Origin: Spirochaetota bacterium
GTDB taxonomy: Bacteria; Spirochaetota; Spirochaetia; Treponematales; Treponemataceae
Direction: 5' to 3'
NCBI GenBank assembly: GCA_023443865.1
Contig: JAEZST010000022.1
Span: 930,001 to 994,000, forward strand
Length of the DNA: 64,000 nucleotides
Shown here piece after piece: positions 38,566 to 48,000 of this stretch. The position numbers and the translations under genes were made by a program. How positions within the stretch are numbered: position 1 is the first letter of the stretch; each line of letters begins with the position of its first letter. The notes under the pieces are model-generated. The model searched no databases, was not told the origin of the DNA, and saw only the letters and a list, made by a program, of their open reading frames with translations.

Positions 38566-40326
38566 TTATCGGGTACCCGTTGGGTCGTTTATACGGGAGT
38601 CGTACGCGAATTCCGAGACCTCTTCACCCCTGTCCGGAACGGTTTCATCCGCCCCCGGCAGTTCTTCAAGGCCCTCGTCCCAATGAAAACGGACAATCTG
38701 ATCCGCCGTCTCCCCACGCCCCGGCCGTGCCGTTCTCGCCGCCTTTCGGCCGGCGGAATAAAAGAGGGCCAGGAGGATAAACCCGGTAAGCGCCGCGGGA
38801 AACCAGTCCCGATATCGGGCGTAAAACGTGACGGTGCGGGGATAGATAGGAACGTCCGCGTTGAGAAAGCCGGCTTCGAACAGGGGCAGGTCCGCGATTA
38901 CCCGTCCGGTCGGATCGATTACGCAGGTGTATCCCGCGTTGGTGGAGCGGATCATGGTGGTTCTCAGCTCGATGGCGCGGAAAGAGGCTACGGTAAAATG
39001 CTGGGTTTCGGCGCTGGCGGTTTCGGACCAGGAATCATTGGTCAAATTCACGAGCACGTCGCTTCCGGTAGCGTGTAGGTCAGCTACCACGGGGGCGAAG
39101 GCGTCCTCGAAGCATATCGGGGTCGCGAACCGGATCTCCTTTCCTTCGGCGTTTCGTACCGTAAAGGACTTAAATTCCCTTCCCGGAACCCAGCCCGAGG
39201 AGAAACCGACCAGGGTATCGAAAAATTCCCGAACCCATTCGTATTCCGTAAAAGGCATGTACTCGGCGAAGGGAACGAGCTGTATCTTCGCGTACCAGTC
39301 GATCAGCGAGCCCGTGGGGGAAAGGTATATCACCGAGTTGGAATAGCCCTTCCGTTCCGGGTCTACCAATACCGGCGCGCCGGAAACCAGGGGCGTGTCG
39401 ATTTCGGCGAGGAAGGGGATCACGGGATCCTCGCCGGGATACCGCCTGTAGTAGCCCCGGTATTCTTCCCAAGTCCACGGCAGGGTTGACTCGCTCCATA
39501 CCACCAGATCCGGTTTCGTCCCGCGGGCGGCGATGGCTTCACGCGTCAGCCTTTCCGATTCGATAACGGGCGTTTCCTGGTTGAGGTTCCAGGGATCAAC
39601 GTTATGCTGAATCATGGAAACCGCCAGCGTCGTTTCGGGCTTTCCGAGGGAGGCGAGCCGATACCACCCGTAGCAAAGCACCAGCGAAAGCGCGAAGGCG
39701 GTGAAGGCGAGGGTCCGGGCGCCGGTCAAGCGACCGAGACGGCTCGGAACGTTGCCTTCGCGGAAGAACGCGGAAATGCGGGATGGATGCAAAAGCGTGG
39801 TTTCGGCGATAACCGCGTTTATCAGCGCCAAGAGGAAGGAGATTCCCCATGCGCCGGTCAGGTCGGCGATCTGGATAAGCGGGGTAAGGCTTCTCGACGT
39901 CATGACGAGGGTTCCCCAGGGATAGGCGAGAAAGCCCGTGGATTTAAACCATTCCCACAGGGTCCAGGCGGCGGCGAAGAGGAAGGGGCGCGCCCATTTC
40001 GGGCGGAGCAACGTCCAGCGCAACACCCAGCCGACGACGATACCGAACGTCACGTTCACCAAGGCCGATCCGCCGAGGGTAAAAATGGCGAATTCCTTGA
40101 AATACGCGAGCCAAAAACTCGAAAGCAGGTGGACGATTCCCATGGCAAGGCCGCCCGCGAATCCCGCCGCGGCCCAGCTTTTCGAGCCGAGGAGGCTCCG
40201 GTACAGGGGTACCAGGCAGACGAGACCGAGCAGGGCGCTTCCGTCGTGCAACAGCTCGTTGGGGATCCCGAGGGAGAGTGTTATGCCTGTGAGCAAAATG
40301 CCGATCAGGAAAGATATGGGTGCCAT
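38566..40326 (-). CDS. lnt: Apolipoprotein N-acyltransferase
   Basis: A 586-residue inner-membrane enzyme that adds the third acyl chain to lipoproteins. An N-terminal set of six or seven helices (about 1-225) precedes a nitrilase domain (about 230-500) with the triad Glu279 (VWSEST), Lys347 (YAKIQLVPF) and Cys405 (TPICFEDAF). A last helix lies near 510-530. The final 55 residues are a charged, acidic cytosolic tail not present in the E. coli enzyme. Its presence fits a dual-membrane cell with many lipoproteins, as this window shows. AGGACC lies before the ATG. Confidence 0.93.
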   Translation of the reverse strand: MAPISFLIGILLTGITLSLGIPNELLHDGSALLGLVCLVPLYRSLLGSKSWAAAGFAGGLAMGIVHLLSSFWLAYFKEFAIFTLGGSALVNVTFGIVVGWVLRWTLLRPKWARPFLFAAAWTLWEWFKSTGFLAYPWGTLVMTSRSLTPLIQIADLTGAWGISFLLALINAVIAETTLLHPSRISAFFREGNVPSRLGRLTGARTLAFTAFALSLVLCYGWYRLASLGKPETTLAVSMIQHNVDPWNLNQETPVIESERLTREAIAARGTKPDLVVWSESTLPWTWEEYRGYYRRYPGEDPVIPFLAEIDTPLVSGAPVLVDPERKGYSNSVIYLSPTGSLIDWYAKIQLVPFAEYMPFTEYEWVREFFDTLVGFSSGWVPGREFKSFTVRNAEGKEIRFATPICFEDAFAPVVADLHATGSDVLVNLTNDSWSETASAETQHFTVASFRAIELRTTMIRSTNAGYTCVIDPTGRVIADLPLFEAGFLNADVPIYPRTVTFYARYRDWFPAALTGFILLALFYSAGRKAARTARPGRGETADQIVRFHWDEGLEELPGADETVPDRGEEVSEFAYDSRINDPTGTR

Positions 40327-40352
40327 TTCAGGTCCTATTTTACTAATTTTTG

Positions 40353-40381
40353 TTGAATAGTTTCAATATTGACCCTATTAT
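40353..40381 (+). promoter_or_regulatory. Promoter of the galactokinase-like gene, close to its ATG
   Basis: TTGAAT (-35) and TATTAT (-10) are spaced by 17 bp. The last base of the -10 is only six bases before the ATG at 40388, so transcription would start at or next to the first codon, giving a leaderless message. No ribosome site is present in the gap. Confidence 0.55.
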
Positions 40382-40387
40382 ATTCAT

Positions 40388-41545
40388 ATGCATAAAATTG
40401 TGCCCATACATGCCGGAGAATACGACGCGGAACCCGAAATCACAGTCAAAGTTCCCGGCCGTTTTCAACTGCTTGGAGAGCACACGTGGTTCGCGAAGGG
40501 CAATTCCCTCGCCATGGCCATTGACCAGGCGCTATGGCTGACGGTTTCAGAACGCCCCGACCCGAATTACCGGGTCTACTCCGTGGCGCTCAACGAACGC
40601 AAGAAAATCTCCGCCTCAAACCTGAAATACCGCAAGGAAGATCGCTGGGCCAATTCCATCAAGGCCGTGATCTCTTCTTTTATGGAATACGGCATTCATA
40701 TACCCGGTCTCAACTTCACGGTGCTCTCGGAGATCCCTCCCGACGCCGGACTGGGAACCCCCAACGCCATGAAAGTCGCAGCCGCCCTCGCCCTCAGGAA
40801 GCAGTACGCGCCCAATCTTACCGACGCGGTCCTGGTAGCCCTGATCGAGCGCGCCAATACCCATTTCCTGAAAACCCACGCCCATCGGGCGGATATCCTG
40901 ACCGCGCTGTACGCGAAGGCGGGGCACCTCGTACGGATCGACCATAATAAGGTCACCGCCGATTTGGTGGCCTTCCCCGACGGGGGCTACTCGGTAATCC
41001 TCACCGATTCCCGCGTGCCGAGACTGCTCGCCCGGGAGGAATTGGCCCTGCGGATCCACGAGTGCATCCGGGCGTACGAGATCGTCCGGGCTGATCCGGA
41101 TTCGCCCTCGGATTTCAATCAATTAACGGAATCCATCCTGGAAGAGATTACTGATATACCCGAATCGGTCAGGCGGCGGGTCATCTTCATCATACGGGAA
41201 TCCGAGAGCGTTCGGGAAGCCGTTCACGCCCTGTCCTCAAAGGATCTTTTCAGCTTTTCCCGGATCATCAACCGTTCCCACGAGGGATTGCGCGACCGCT
41301 TCGAAATTTCCTGCCCGGAACTTGACTGGCTCGTCAAGCGGGCGCTGGAGTTCATCATTCCCGATTCGCCCGATCTCGTATGCTCGCGCATGACGGGACG
41401 CGGCTTCGGCGGCTGTACCTACGCGGTGATCCGTACCGCCGACGAGGAAAATTACGGCAGGAAGCTGGAAGAATACGAGCGTATATTCGGTTTTAAGCCC
41501 GTCCGGTACAAGGTCACTCCTTCGGACGGGGCCCAAATCATGTAA
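40388..41545 (+). CDS. Galactokinase-like GHMP kinase with altered signature motifs
   Basis: A 385-residue protein of the galactokinase shape. The N-terminal block PGRFQLLGEHTWFAKG has Arg25, Glu31 and His32, but Trp34 stands where galactokinases have the sugar-binding Asp (GEHTDY). The phosphate-loop motif reads PPDAGLGTPNAMKVA where GAGLSSSAA is normal. The catalytic Asp is probably Asp169 (HRADILTALY). Motif 3 is intact (MTGRGFGGC). It may phosphorylate a sugar other than galactose, or be a regulatory relative. There is no other galactose gene near. The surE gene follows after 11 bp. Confidence 0.75.
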   Translation: MHKIVPIHAGEYDAEPEITVKVPGRFQLLGEHTWFAKGNSLAMAIDQALWLTVSERPDPNYRVYSVALNERKKISASNLKYRKEDRWANSIKAVISSFMEYGIHIPGLNFTVLSEIPPDAGLGTPNAMKVAAALALRKQYAPNLTDAVLVALIERANTHFLKTHAHRADILTALYAKAGHLVRIDHNKVTADLVAFPDGGYSVILTDSRVPRLLAREELALRIHECIRAYEIVRADPDSPSDFNQLTESILEEITDIPESVRRRVIFIIRESESVREAVHALSSKDLFSFSRIINRSHEGLRDRFEISCPELDWLVKRALEFIIPDSPDLVCSRMTGRGFGGCTYAVIRTADEENYGRKLEEYERIFGFKPVRYKVTPSDGAQIM

Positions 41546-41556
41546 CGATTACAGCC

Positions 41557-42297
41557 ATGAAATTACTGCTTACCAATGACGACGGTTACGGGGCGGAAGG
41601 CCTGATGACCCTCGCGTCAGTTTTATCCGCCGAACACGAAGTGTGGATCGTCGCGCCCGCTTCCAACCGCTCCGGCGTGTCCCACGGCATTTCCCTCGCG
41701 GGGGAACTCGCGTACCGAGCGGAAGGCGAGCGGGCGTGGTCCTGCAGCGGCCTGCCCGCGGACTGCGTTATCGCCGGGGCCCTCGGCTTCATGGACGAGC
41801 CGCCCGACGCCGTTATCTCGGGCATCAATCGCGGCGCGAACCTCGGTACGGACATCGTGTATTCGGGTACCGCCGCGGCGGCCAGGGAAGCCTCGTTCAT
41901 GGGCCTTCCGGGCATCGCGACGAGCTTGGTCCCCGACGGTGAAAGCCGCTGGGAGTATCTGGCACTGGCGCGTTTCGTCCGCGACAATCTTGAGGCGCTG
42001 ATCTCCCTGACCGAGCGGGACTCGTTCGTGAACGTGAACGCGAAATCCAGAGCGGCCTACAAGGGCGCCCGGATCACCGATATATCGCGGCGGGTATACA
42101 GTAACGGGATCGCGCTCAGGAGCGACGGCGGCGATTCCTTCGTCGGGGAATTCCGGGGCGGGCGGGTGCATACCGCGGGGGGCGAGGATTCCGATTGGCA
42201 TGCGGTGGAGGAAGGCTATGTCTCGGTAAGCCGGGTTCAGTCACAGCCCCGTTCCGCGCGGGACGGTCTTCTCGGAACCCCGGTTTTCCGCGTATAA
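41557..42297 (+). CDS. surE: 5'/3'-nucleotidase SurE
   Basis: A 246-residue phosphatase. The N-terminal LLTNDDGYGAEG holds the two metal-binding Asp residues (Asp8, Asp9); APASNRSGVSHGISL and ISGINRGANLGTDIVYSGTAAAARE, given here as ISGINRGANLG and TDIVYSGTAAAARE, complete the active site. It removes phosphate from nucleoside monophosphates. It lies 11 bp after the galactokinase-like gene and 19 bp before a TPR gene, so all are probably on one transcript. Confidence 0.94.
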   Translation: MKLLLTNDDGYGAEGLMTLASVLSAEHEVWIVAPASNRSGVSHGISLAGELAYRAEGERAWSCSGLPADCVIAGALGFMDEPPDAVISGINRGANLGTDIVYSGTAAAAREASFMGLPGIATSLVPDGESRWEYLALARFVRDNLEALISLTERDSFVNVNAKSRAAYKGARITDISRRVYSNGIALRSDGGDSFVGEFRGGRVHTAGGEDSDWHAVEEGYVSVSRVQSQPRSARDGLLGTPVFRV

Positions 42298-42316
42298 TCG
42301 ACTCGGGAGGGCATGC

Positions 42317-43000
42317 ATGGCCGATACGATGAAAGAGGGAATTCGCCATTACCGGAGCGGCGCCTACGAAGACGCGCTGGTTTCGCTTTTGGAGGTCCCG
42401 GCGGGAAATCCCGAGATAAATCACGAGTTGGCGTACTATATCGGCTTGTGCTATGCCCGGTTGGAACGTTACGACGATGCACTCGTCTACCTCGAGCAGG
42501 TGGTCACGGCGGATACCGATCTGGCCCGCGTATACCAATGCCGAATGGTCCTTTCGATCGTGTATACCCTCACCGGACGGACGCGGCTCGCGGATTTCGA
42601 GCTGAGAAAGCTGATCGACGCCGGGTATGAATCTACCCAGGTCTTTTGTTCCCTCGGCTATATCGCCTTCGAGCAAAACGACGCGGAAAGCGCCGTCGAT
42701 TGGTACGAGCGGGCCCTGTCCCTTGACGCGGAAAACGCTACCGCCTTGAACGGGCTCGGCTTCGTCCTGGCCGATACGGGCCGCGACCTTACCCGAGCAC
42801 TGACCATGTGCAAAAAGGCGGTGGACATACAGCCCGATAGCGCCGCCTATCTCGATTCCCTTGGCTGGGTGTACTACAAGCTCGGTCTCGACGTGGAGGC
42901 CCGAACCTATACGCGGCGGGCCCGGGAAAAGGCCCCGGATAACCGCGTAATTGGAACCCACCTCAACGAAATCATGCAGAAACGGAGGGATTATCGATGA
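42317..43000 (+). CDS. TPR protein
   Basis: A 227-residue soluble protein made of about six tetratricopeptide repeats; clear units are HELAYYIGLCYARLERYDDALVYLE (first part HELAYYIGLCYARLERYD), VDWYERALSLDAENATALN and YLDSLGWVYYKLGLDVEART. No signal peptide is seen, so it is cytosolic. GGGAGG lies six bases before the ATG; an out-of-frame ATG four bases earlier is not used. Its stop overlaps the next gene, which also starts with TPR-like repeats, so the two may work together. Confidence 0.85.
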   Translation: MADTMKEGIRHYRSGAYEDALVSLLEVPAGNPEINHELAYYIGLCYARLERYDDALVYLEQVVTADTDLARVYQCRMVLSIVYTLTGRTRLADFELRKLIDAGYESTQVFCSLGYIAFEQNDAESAVDWYERALSLDAENATALNGLGFVLADTGRDLTRALTMCKKAVDIQPDSAAYLDSLGWVYYKLGLDVEARTYTRRAREKAPDNRVIGTHLNEIMQKRRDYR

Positions 43001-45057
43001 GTAGACCCTCGCGAGGCTCGATCCTGGCCTCGTTTCTGGCGGTCGCGCTGTTCGGCTGCCCCGCCGCCATAATGGAGGCCCAGAGCGCCGATCCGGGAGT
43101 GAATGCGTCCGACAAGATTCTCGCCGAAGAGGAATTTCGCCGCGGGGTGCAAACCTTTTATCGCGGCGCGTTCAACGATTCCATACTCATGTTCGAAAAG
43201 GCCCTCTCTTACGCGCCCGGAGAGCCCTTGATTCTCGATTGGCTCGGCCGCGCCTACTTCAGGAGCGGCGTTGAATCCTCCGCGGTGCAGCAATGGCAAT
43301 TCGCCGCCGACTCCGGCTGGGAAAAAACCCGGCTGGACCAACTCATCGAAACGGTGCGCGAACGAAGCTCCCTGCTTCCGGAATTCGGCGAGGATTCCCG
43401 TTTCGTTGAGGCGGGGGCGATTACGTCCGTCAACGGGGAGACGGTGCTCTTCAGGCAGCCAGTTTCGGTGGTCGCCCTCGCCGACGGGTCCTTCTGGGCC
43501 TCGGCCTACGGCTCTAACGAGCTTTTGCGTTTCGACGTAAACGGGCGCATCGTCGCCAAAAGCCGCGGGCCGCTTCAGGGTTTCGACCGTCCCTTTGACC
43601 TTATCGCCCTGGATGACGGGAGAATGCTCGTCTCGGAAGTGGCGGCGGACCGGGTTTCGGTGCTTTCCCCCAACGGCGCCTGGCTTTCCTCCTTCGGCAA
43701 GAAGGGGCGGGGAAACGGGGAATTCGTGGGGCCGCAATTTATCGCCGTGAGCCCCGAGGGGAATATTTTCGTTACGGATTACGGAAACGCCCGGGTGGTG
43801 GTGTTTGATCCCCAGGGCGCCCCCCTCTTTACCTTCGGGAAGAAGGGCTCGTCCTTCGCGGGCTTTACCGCTCCCGCCGGCATCGCCATCGTCAACGATA
43901 TGGTGTACGTGTGCGACTCGGTAACCGGCGCCCTGTACCGCTTCGATACCTCGGGCAATTTTTCCGATACCTTTTTGCCGCCCGGCTCCCTTCCCTTGGC
44001 GGAATCCATCCGGACGTGGAACGGGTATCTTTTGGTGAGCCAGGAAAACAGGGTCGTCGCGGTAGACGCGGAAACCGGCGCTATGCGCGAAGTGGCTAAA
44101 CTGGGAAACGCGCCGGTCAGAATAACCGGGGCCGTGCCCGACGCGAACGGCAACCTGATATTGGCCGATTATCGGGGCGACTCGATACAGATCGTTTCCC
44201 GGATCCGCGAGCTCGTCGGCGGCATGTTCGTCCGGGTACAGCGGGTGAACGCCGACGCCTTCCCCGCCGTTCAGCTGGAAGTCGCGGTGGAAGACCGGAA
44301 CGGAAACCCGGTGGTTGGACTGGACAGGGAGAATTTCTCGATCACGGAGGAGGGGCGCGCGGTATCCGAACTCGCCCTGACCGGTTCGGCCTACGCGGAA
44401 AACTTCTGCGACGTTACGGTCATCCTTGACCGGTCTCCCGGATCGGACCTGACGATGGGGGATACGAGGAACGCCATAGACTCCATCGCGAAGGCCATGC
44501 AGGGCAAGGGTACCCTCCGCGTCGTATCCGCGGGCCGAATTCCGGTCCAGGAAGGCTCAGGGCCCCCGAATACGGGAAGCTGGAACGCCTTCAGGCCACA
44601 GGCGCCCGCGTCGTCCTCGTGGGCCTTCGACCTGGCGCTTCGGCTCTCGGTGAACGACCTGATCAACGCCGCCCACAAGCGGGCGGTGGTTTTCCTGACG
44701 ACCGGCGCGGAACCGGTGAATGGCTTCTCGAAATACGGATTGACCGACCTCGGCTCGTACCTTCGCAACAATGGCGTGACCTTTTTCGCGGTAAACATCT
44801 CGCAGGGCGCAATCGCCCCGGAGTTCTCCTATTTGACCCGGGTGACCGGCGGCAAGGAATACTACCTGTACCGCCCGCAGGGCATCGGCTCGCTCGTGAA
44901 GGAAGCCGTGGAACGCCCGAACGGTACCTATCTTTTTTCGTACACCTCCGCCATGCCCACCAACTTCGGCCGCGCCTATTTGCCCATCGAGGTGGAAACC
45001 TGGCTCATGAACCGCTCCGGTAGGGACGAGACGGGGTATTACGCCCCACTGGAATGA
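42997..45057 (+). CDS. Periplasmic TPR/NHL-repeat/VWA-like protein
   Basis: A 686-residue exported protein. A signal peptide (cleavage near MEAQS) is followed by TPR-like repeats (about 45-125; GVQTFYRGAFNDSILMFEKAL), six-bladed NHL propeller repeats (about 150-405; SFGKKGRGNGEFVGPQFIAVSPEG, in part GNIFVTDYGNARVVVFDPQG), and a C-terminal domain (about 420-680) with VILDRSPGSD and KRAVVFLTTG, like a von Willebrand A fold with a changed metal site. It probably binds proteins at the envelope. Its stop is directly next to the stop of the convergent gene. Confidence 0.78.
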   Translation: MSRPSRGSILASFLAVALFGCPAAIMEAQSADPGVNASDKILAEEEFRRGVQTFYRGAFNDSILMFEKALSYAPGEPLILDWLGRAYFRSGVESSAVQQWQFAADSGWEKTRLDQLIETVRERSSLLPEFGEDSRFVEAGAITSVNGETVLFRQPVSVVALADGSFWASAYGSNELLRFDVNGRIVAKSRGPLQGFDRPFDLIALDDGRMLVSEVAADRVSVLSPNGAWLSSFGKKGRGNGEFVGPQFIAVSPEGNIFVTDYGNARVVVFDPQGAPLFTFGKKGSSFAGFTAPAGIAIVNDMVYVCDSVTGALYRFDTSGNFSDTFLPPGSLPLAESIRTWNGYLLVSQENRVVAVDAETGAMREVAKLGNAPVRITGAVPDANGNLILADYRGDSIQIVSRIRELVGGMFVRVQRVNADAFPAVQLEVAVEDRNGNPVVGLDRENFSITEEGRAVSELALTGSAYAENFCDVTVILDRSPGSDLTMGDTRNAIDSIAKAMQGKGTLRVVSAGRIPVQEGSGPPNTGSWNAFRPQAPASSSWAFDLALRLSVNDLINAAHKRAVVFLTTGAEPVNGFSKYGLTDLGSYLRNNGVTFFAVNISQGAIAPEFSYLTRVTGGKEYYLYRPQGIGSLVKEAVERPNGTYLFSYTSAMPTNFGRAYLPIEVETWLMNRSGRDETGYYAPLE

Positions 45058-48000
45058 TTAGTACCGCAGGGTTCCCCCCGCGGACAGCCTGATACTCACT
45101 ACGGTCGTCCCGTTTGGTTCGGCGCGGTAGGTAAGGCCGCCCGAAAGCTTGATCTCGCCGTTGGCGCCCACCTTCGTAATGAGCCGATGGTCGTATTCCG
45201 CGTTTTGCGCGGGAGCGTTCAGGGCATGCCAATTCCAGGAAAGGCTGTCTTCCCTACGGGATTCTACCGCACGCCCCGTCCATTTTCGGATAAGCGGTTC
45301 GATCGGAGAGCGCTTGGCTTCCCGGCCCAAAACGGAGCGAACCGTCCCCCCCAGGCTTTCTCCGGAGCCGTCGATTTTCGCCGAGGTATAGGAAATGCCG
45401 TTATCGATCGAAAAGGTCCCAGCCGAACCCCAATACAGGCTTATGCCGTCCCACGCGTCGAAGGTCCACAAATAATAGCCCGATCCCCATTCCGAGGTCC
45501 AGACGTACGACTGGGAGAACTCGTCCTGCTCGTACCACTTGAACGCGCCCTTAATCCCGTACGCGCCGAATAGGTTGAGCGCCGAGAACGATAGCCTCGC
45601 CGATGCCATCCTCTTGTCGGAATACGACGCCGCGAGCGTTTCAACCGACGATTCCCGGGCCAGCGATGCGCCGGCGCTGACCGGAACCCAAAGGTCCGAA
45701 AGCAGGCCGACGGCGGGGCGGTCCCAATCCACTGAATAGGCTGTTTTATGCGTGAAGGCGCTTTCCGCGTCGGCCGTTCCGTCGGGAGCCTGAAGGATCA
45801 GATCCGCGACGGGCGGGGCAGTCCAAAGCCAGGATAGGCGTCCCGCGGAATCGCCCAAGGAACGCGCGTCGGCGAGCCAGGAACCGCCGGCAGGGGTTTC
45901 CCGGCGCCGGAAGGCGGAGCGCTTCCAGGACGGCGTGAGGGCGGTGCCAAACAGGGAAACGGGCAGTGAAAGGTCAAACCCCGCCCCTGAAACGCGGCGC
46001 GCGGCGCCGGTAGCGCCCGTGGAGTAGGTTTCGTCCAGGGTAAGGCCGGCCGATGCCCCGAGAATCCATCCCCGTTCGGGTTTCCACGACGAACGGGTTC
46101 CCGCGGCTACCGTCCGTTTCTTCGCGTCGCTTTCCCCCGGCGAGGCCATAAGCGCGAGGGAGTCGGCCCAGACTTCGGACCATTCCCTATCGGTAAGCCG
46201 GTTCCACGGCGACGCGCCGGATTGCGAAGCCTTTCCGTTAAGGGTAAGGGTGACGGCGCCCGCCTTTCCCAGGGGCAGGGTAGGCGTTATGTCCAGGGTA
46301 TGGTCCCGGGTCAATGTCGCGTTTCCCAGGGAGAGCGCGCTTTTCGCCGCAACGGGGAATATGCCGGAGAGGCCGATCGATTCCGCCCGCGTGAGGGCGT
46401 TTCCGGAGAAGTCCGCGGCCATGCTTTCTGTCACGTTTATGGGCCCCAGGGGGACCGCGACGCGGTGGGCGGCGTTTTCGAGAATGCCGTCGGCCTCAGA
46501 GGAAACCGCCACGGAAACGTCGCCGCGGATTCCCGTAAACGTGAGGCCCGCTTCGGCGGTGCCGGAGAGGGCGGTTTTTCCGTTTTCAAGGTTGTTCGCG
46601 GCGCGGCTCGTGACGGAAAAATCCGGATTTGCCAGGAGTATTACCCCTCCCGCCTCCGCGATCGGGCCCGTGCGTGACCAAGAGACGGCGGTCTCGTTCG
46701 CCAGCGAACGTACCGCTTCGGTGTCGGAAAGCCGTATCTCGTCGAGGCCGCACGTCCATCCGAGCGGGGGAACGGTAGCGGGGGCGGGGATCGTAGCGGC
46801 GAAGCGGACTTTAGTCGGCGCCGGGGCGAGCGGGTTTCGCGTGAGGGTCGCGCCCGGGAGAGACGCGCCGTCTGCGGTTACGGCGCCGGAAGCGAGATCT
46901 ACCGTGACGGTAGTCCACGCCCCGCTCGCAAGCGCGGCCGCGGGTATGGAAAGTTCCCAAGCCGTATCTTCGGTACCGGAAGAGGCGGGCGATAAAAGCG
47001 ATAGGGTAAGGCGGGCGCCGGTCACCGTAGGAAGAAGGCCGGGATTGAGCTCGAAGGAGAGCGTTTTATACGACTTCAGGGGCACGGTCGCGAGGAAACG
47101 GGAAACGGAAACGTTTTGATCCTCGCTTGTCGGGTTTGGGCTTGCCGGCTCGATAGTAATCGCCAAGAGGGTATTCCCCCCGCCGGGATTCAAACGGTTG
47201 ATCAGGTCGGGCGAGTGGGCCTCAAGGCCTTGGGCAAGGCTCCCCGACGATACGGGCACTGCCGAAAAGCGGCCTTCCGGGGGTTCCGCGACCAGGGCAT
47301 AACCGCCGTCGGCAACGGTTATGGGCCCGGACTCAAAGGCCACGCCGATGGGGTAGGAGGCCGGTAAAAGGGGCCGGGCGATCAGGCGCAGATTTTGCCA
47401 GCCGCCGAGGAGCAGCCGATCCGCTTCGGTTAAGGCCACGGTTTGCTTTTGCCAGGGCGCGCCGGGGGCGGGCGTTACCAGTTGCCATTCCGCGAGGGTT
47501 TGGCCCGAAAGGGTATATCCCGTATCCGGGGCGCCTCCCTGGAGGAAAAGTTCGAACGCAGCGTTATTCCCCGCGTTCCGTACCGTAACCGTTATGGTAG
47601 CGGCGTTTCGGAGGTCGGCCGAACCGTATTCGCCCACGAGAATATCCGCCGCTACGGCGTTATCGTCCGCGGTGAAGGTCCCCTGAACGCGCAGAACCGA
47701 ACCCGATATACCCTCTACCGTGAGCGTTGAAATGGACGTATCCCCGTATTCCGGTGCCGTTCGGTACCATTCCTTCGCGGGATTGAAGGTAACGGAGCCT
47801 TGATTCATGCCCTCCACGCGATAAAGCCCGGTGGTATCGTTGACCGTGAGGGTAAACGCCGCGGCGGTAGCGGCTTTGAGCTCGCCTTTCGTCCATTCCG
47901 CTCCCGCGGAGGCGATCCAGGAACCGGGGCTGCCCTCGGACGAATCGGTATAGCCCGAATTCGAGAGGTTCCAGCGCACGGCGGAACCTGCCTTCAGCGA

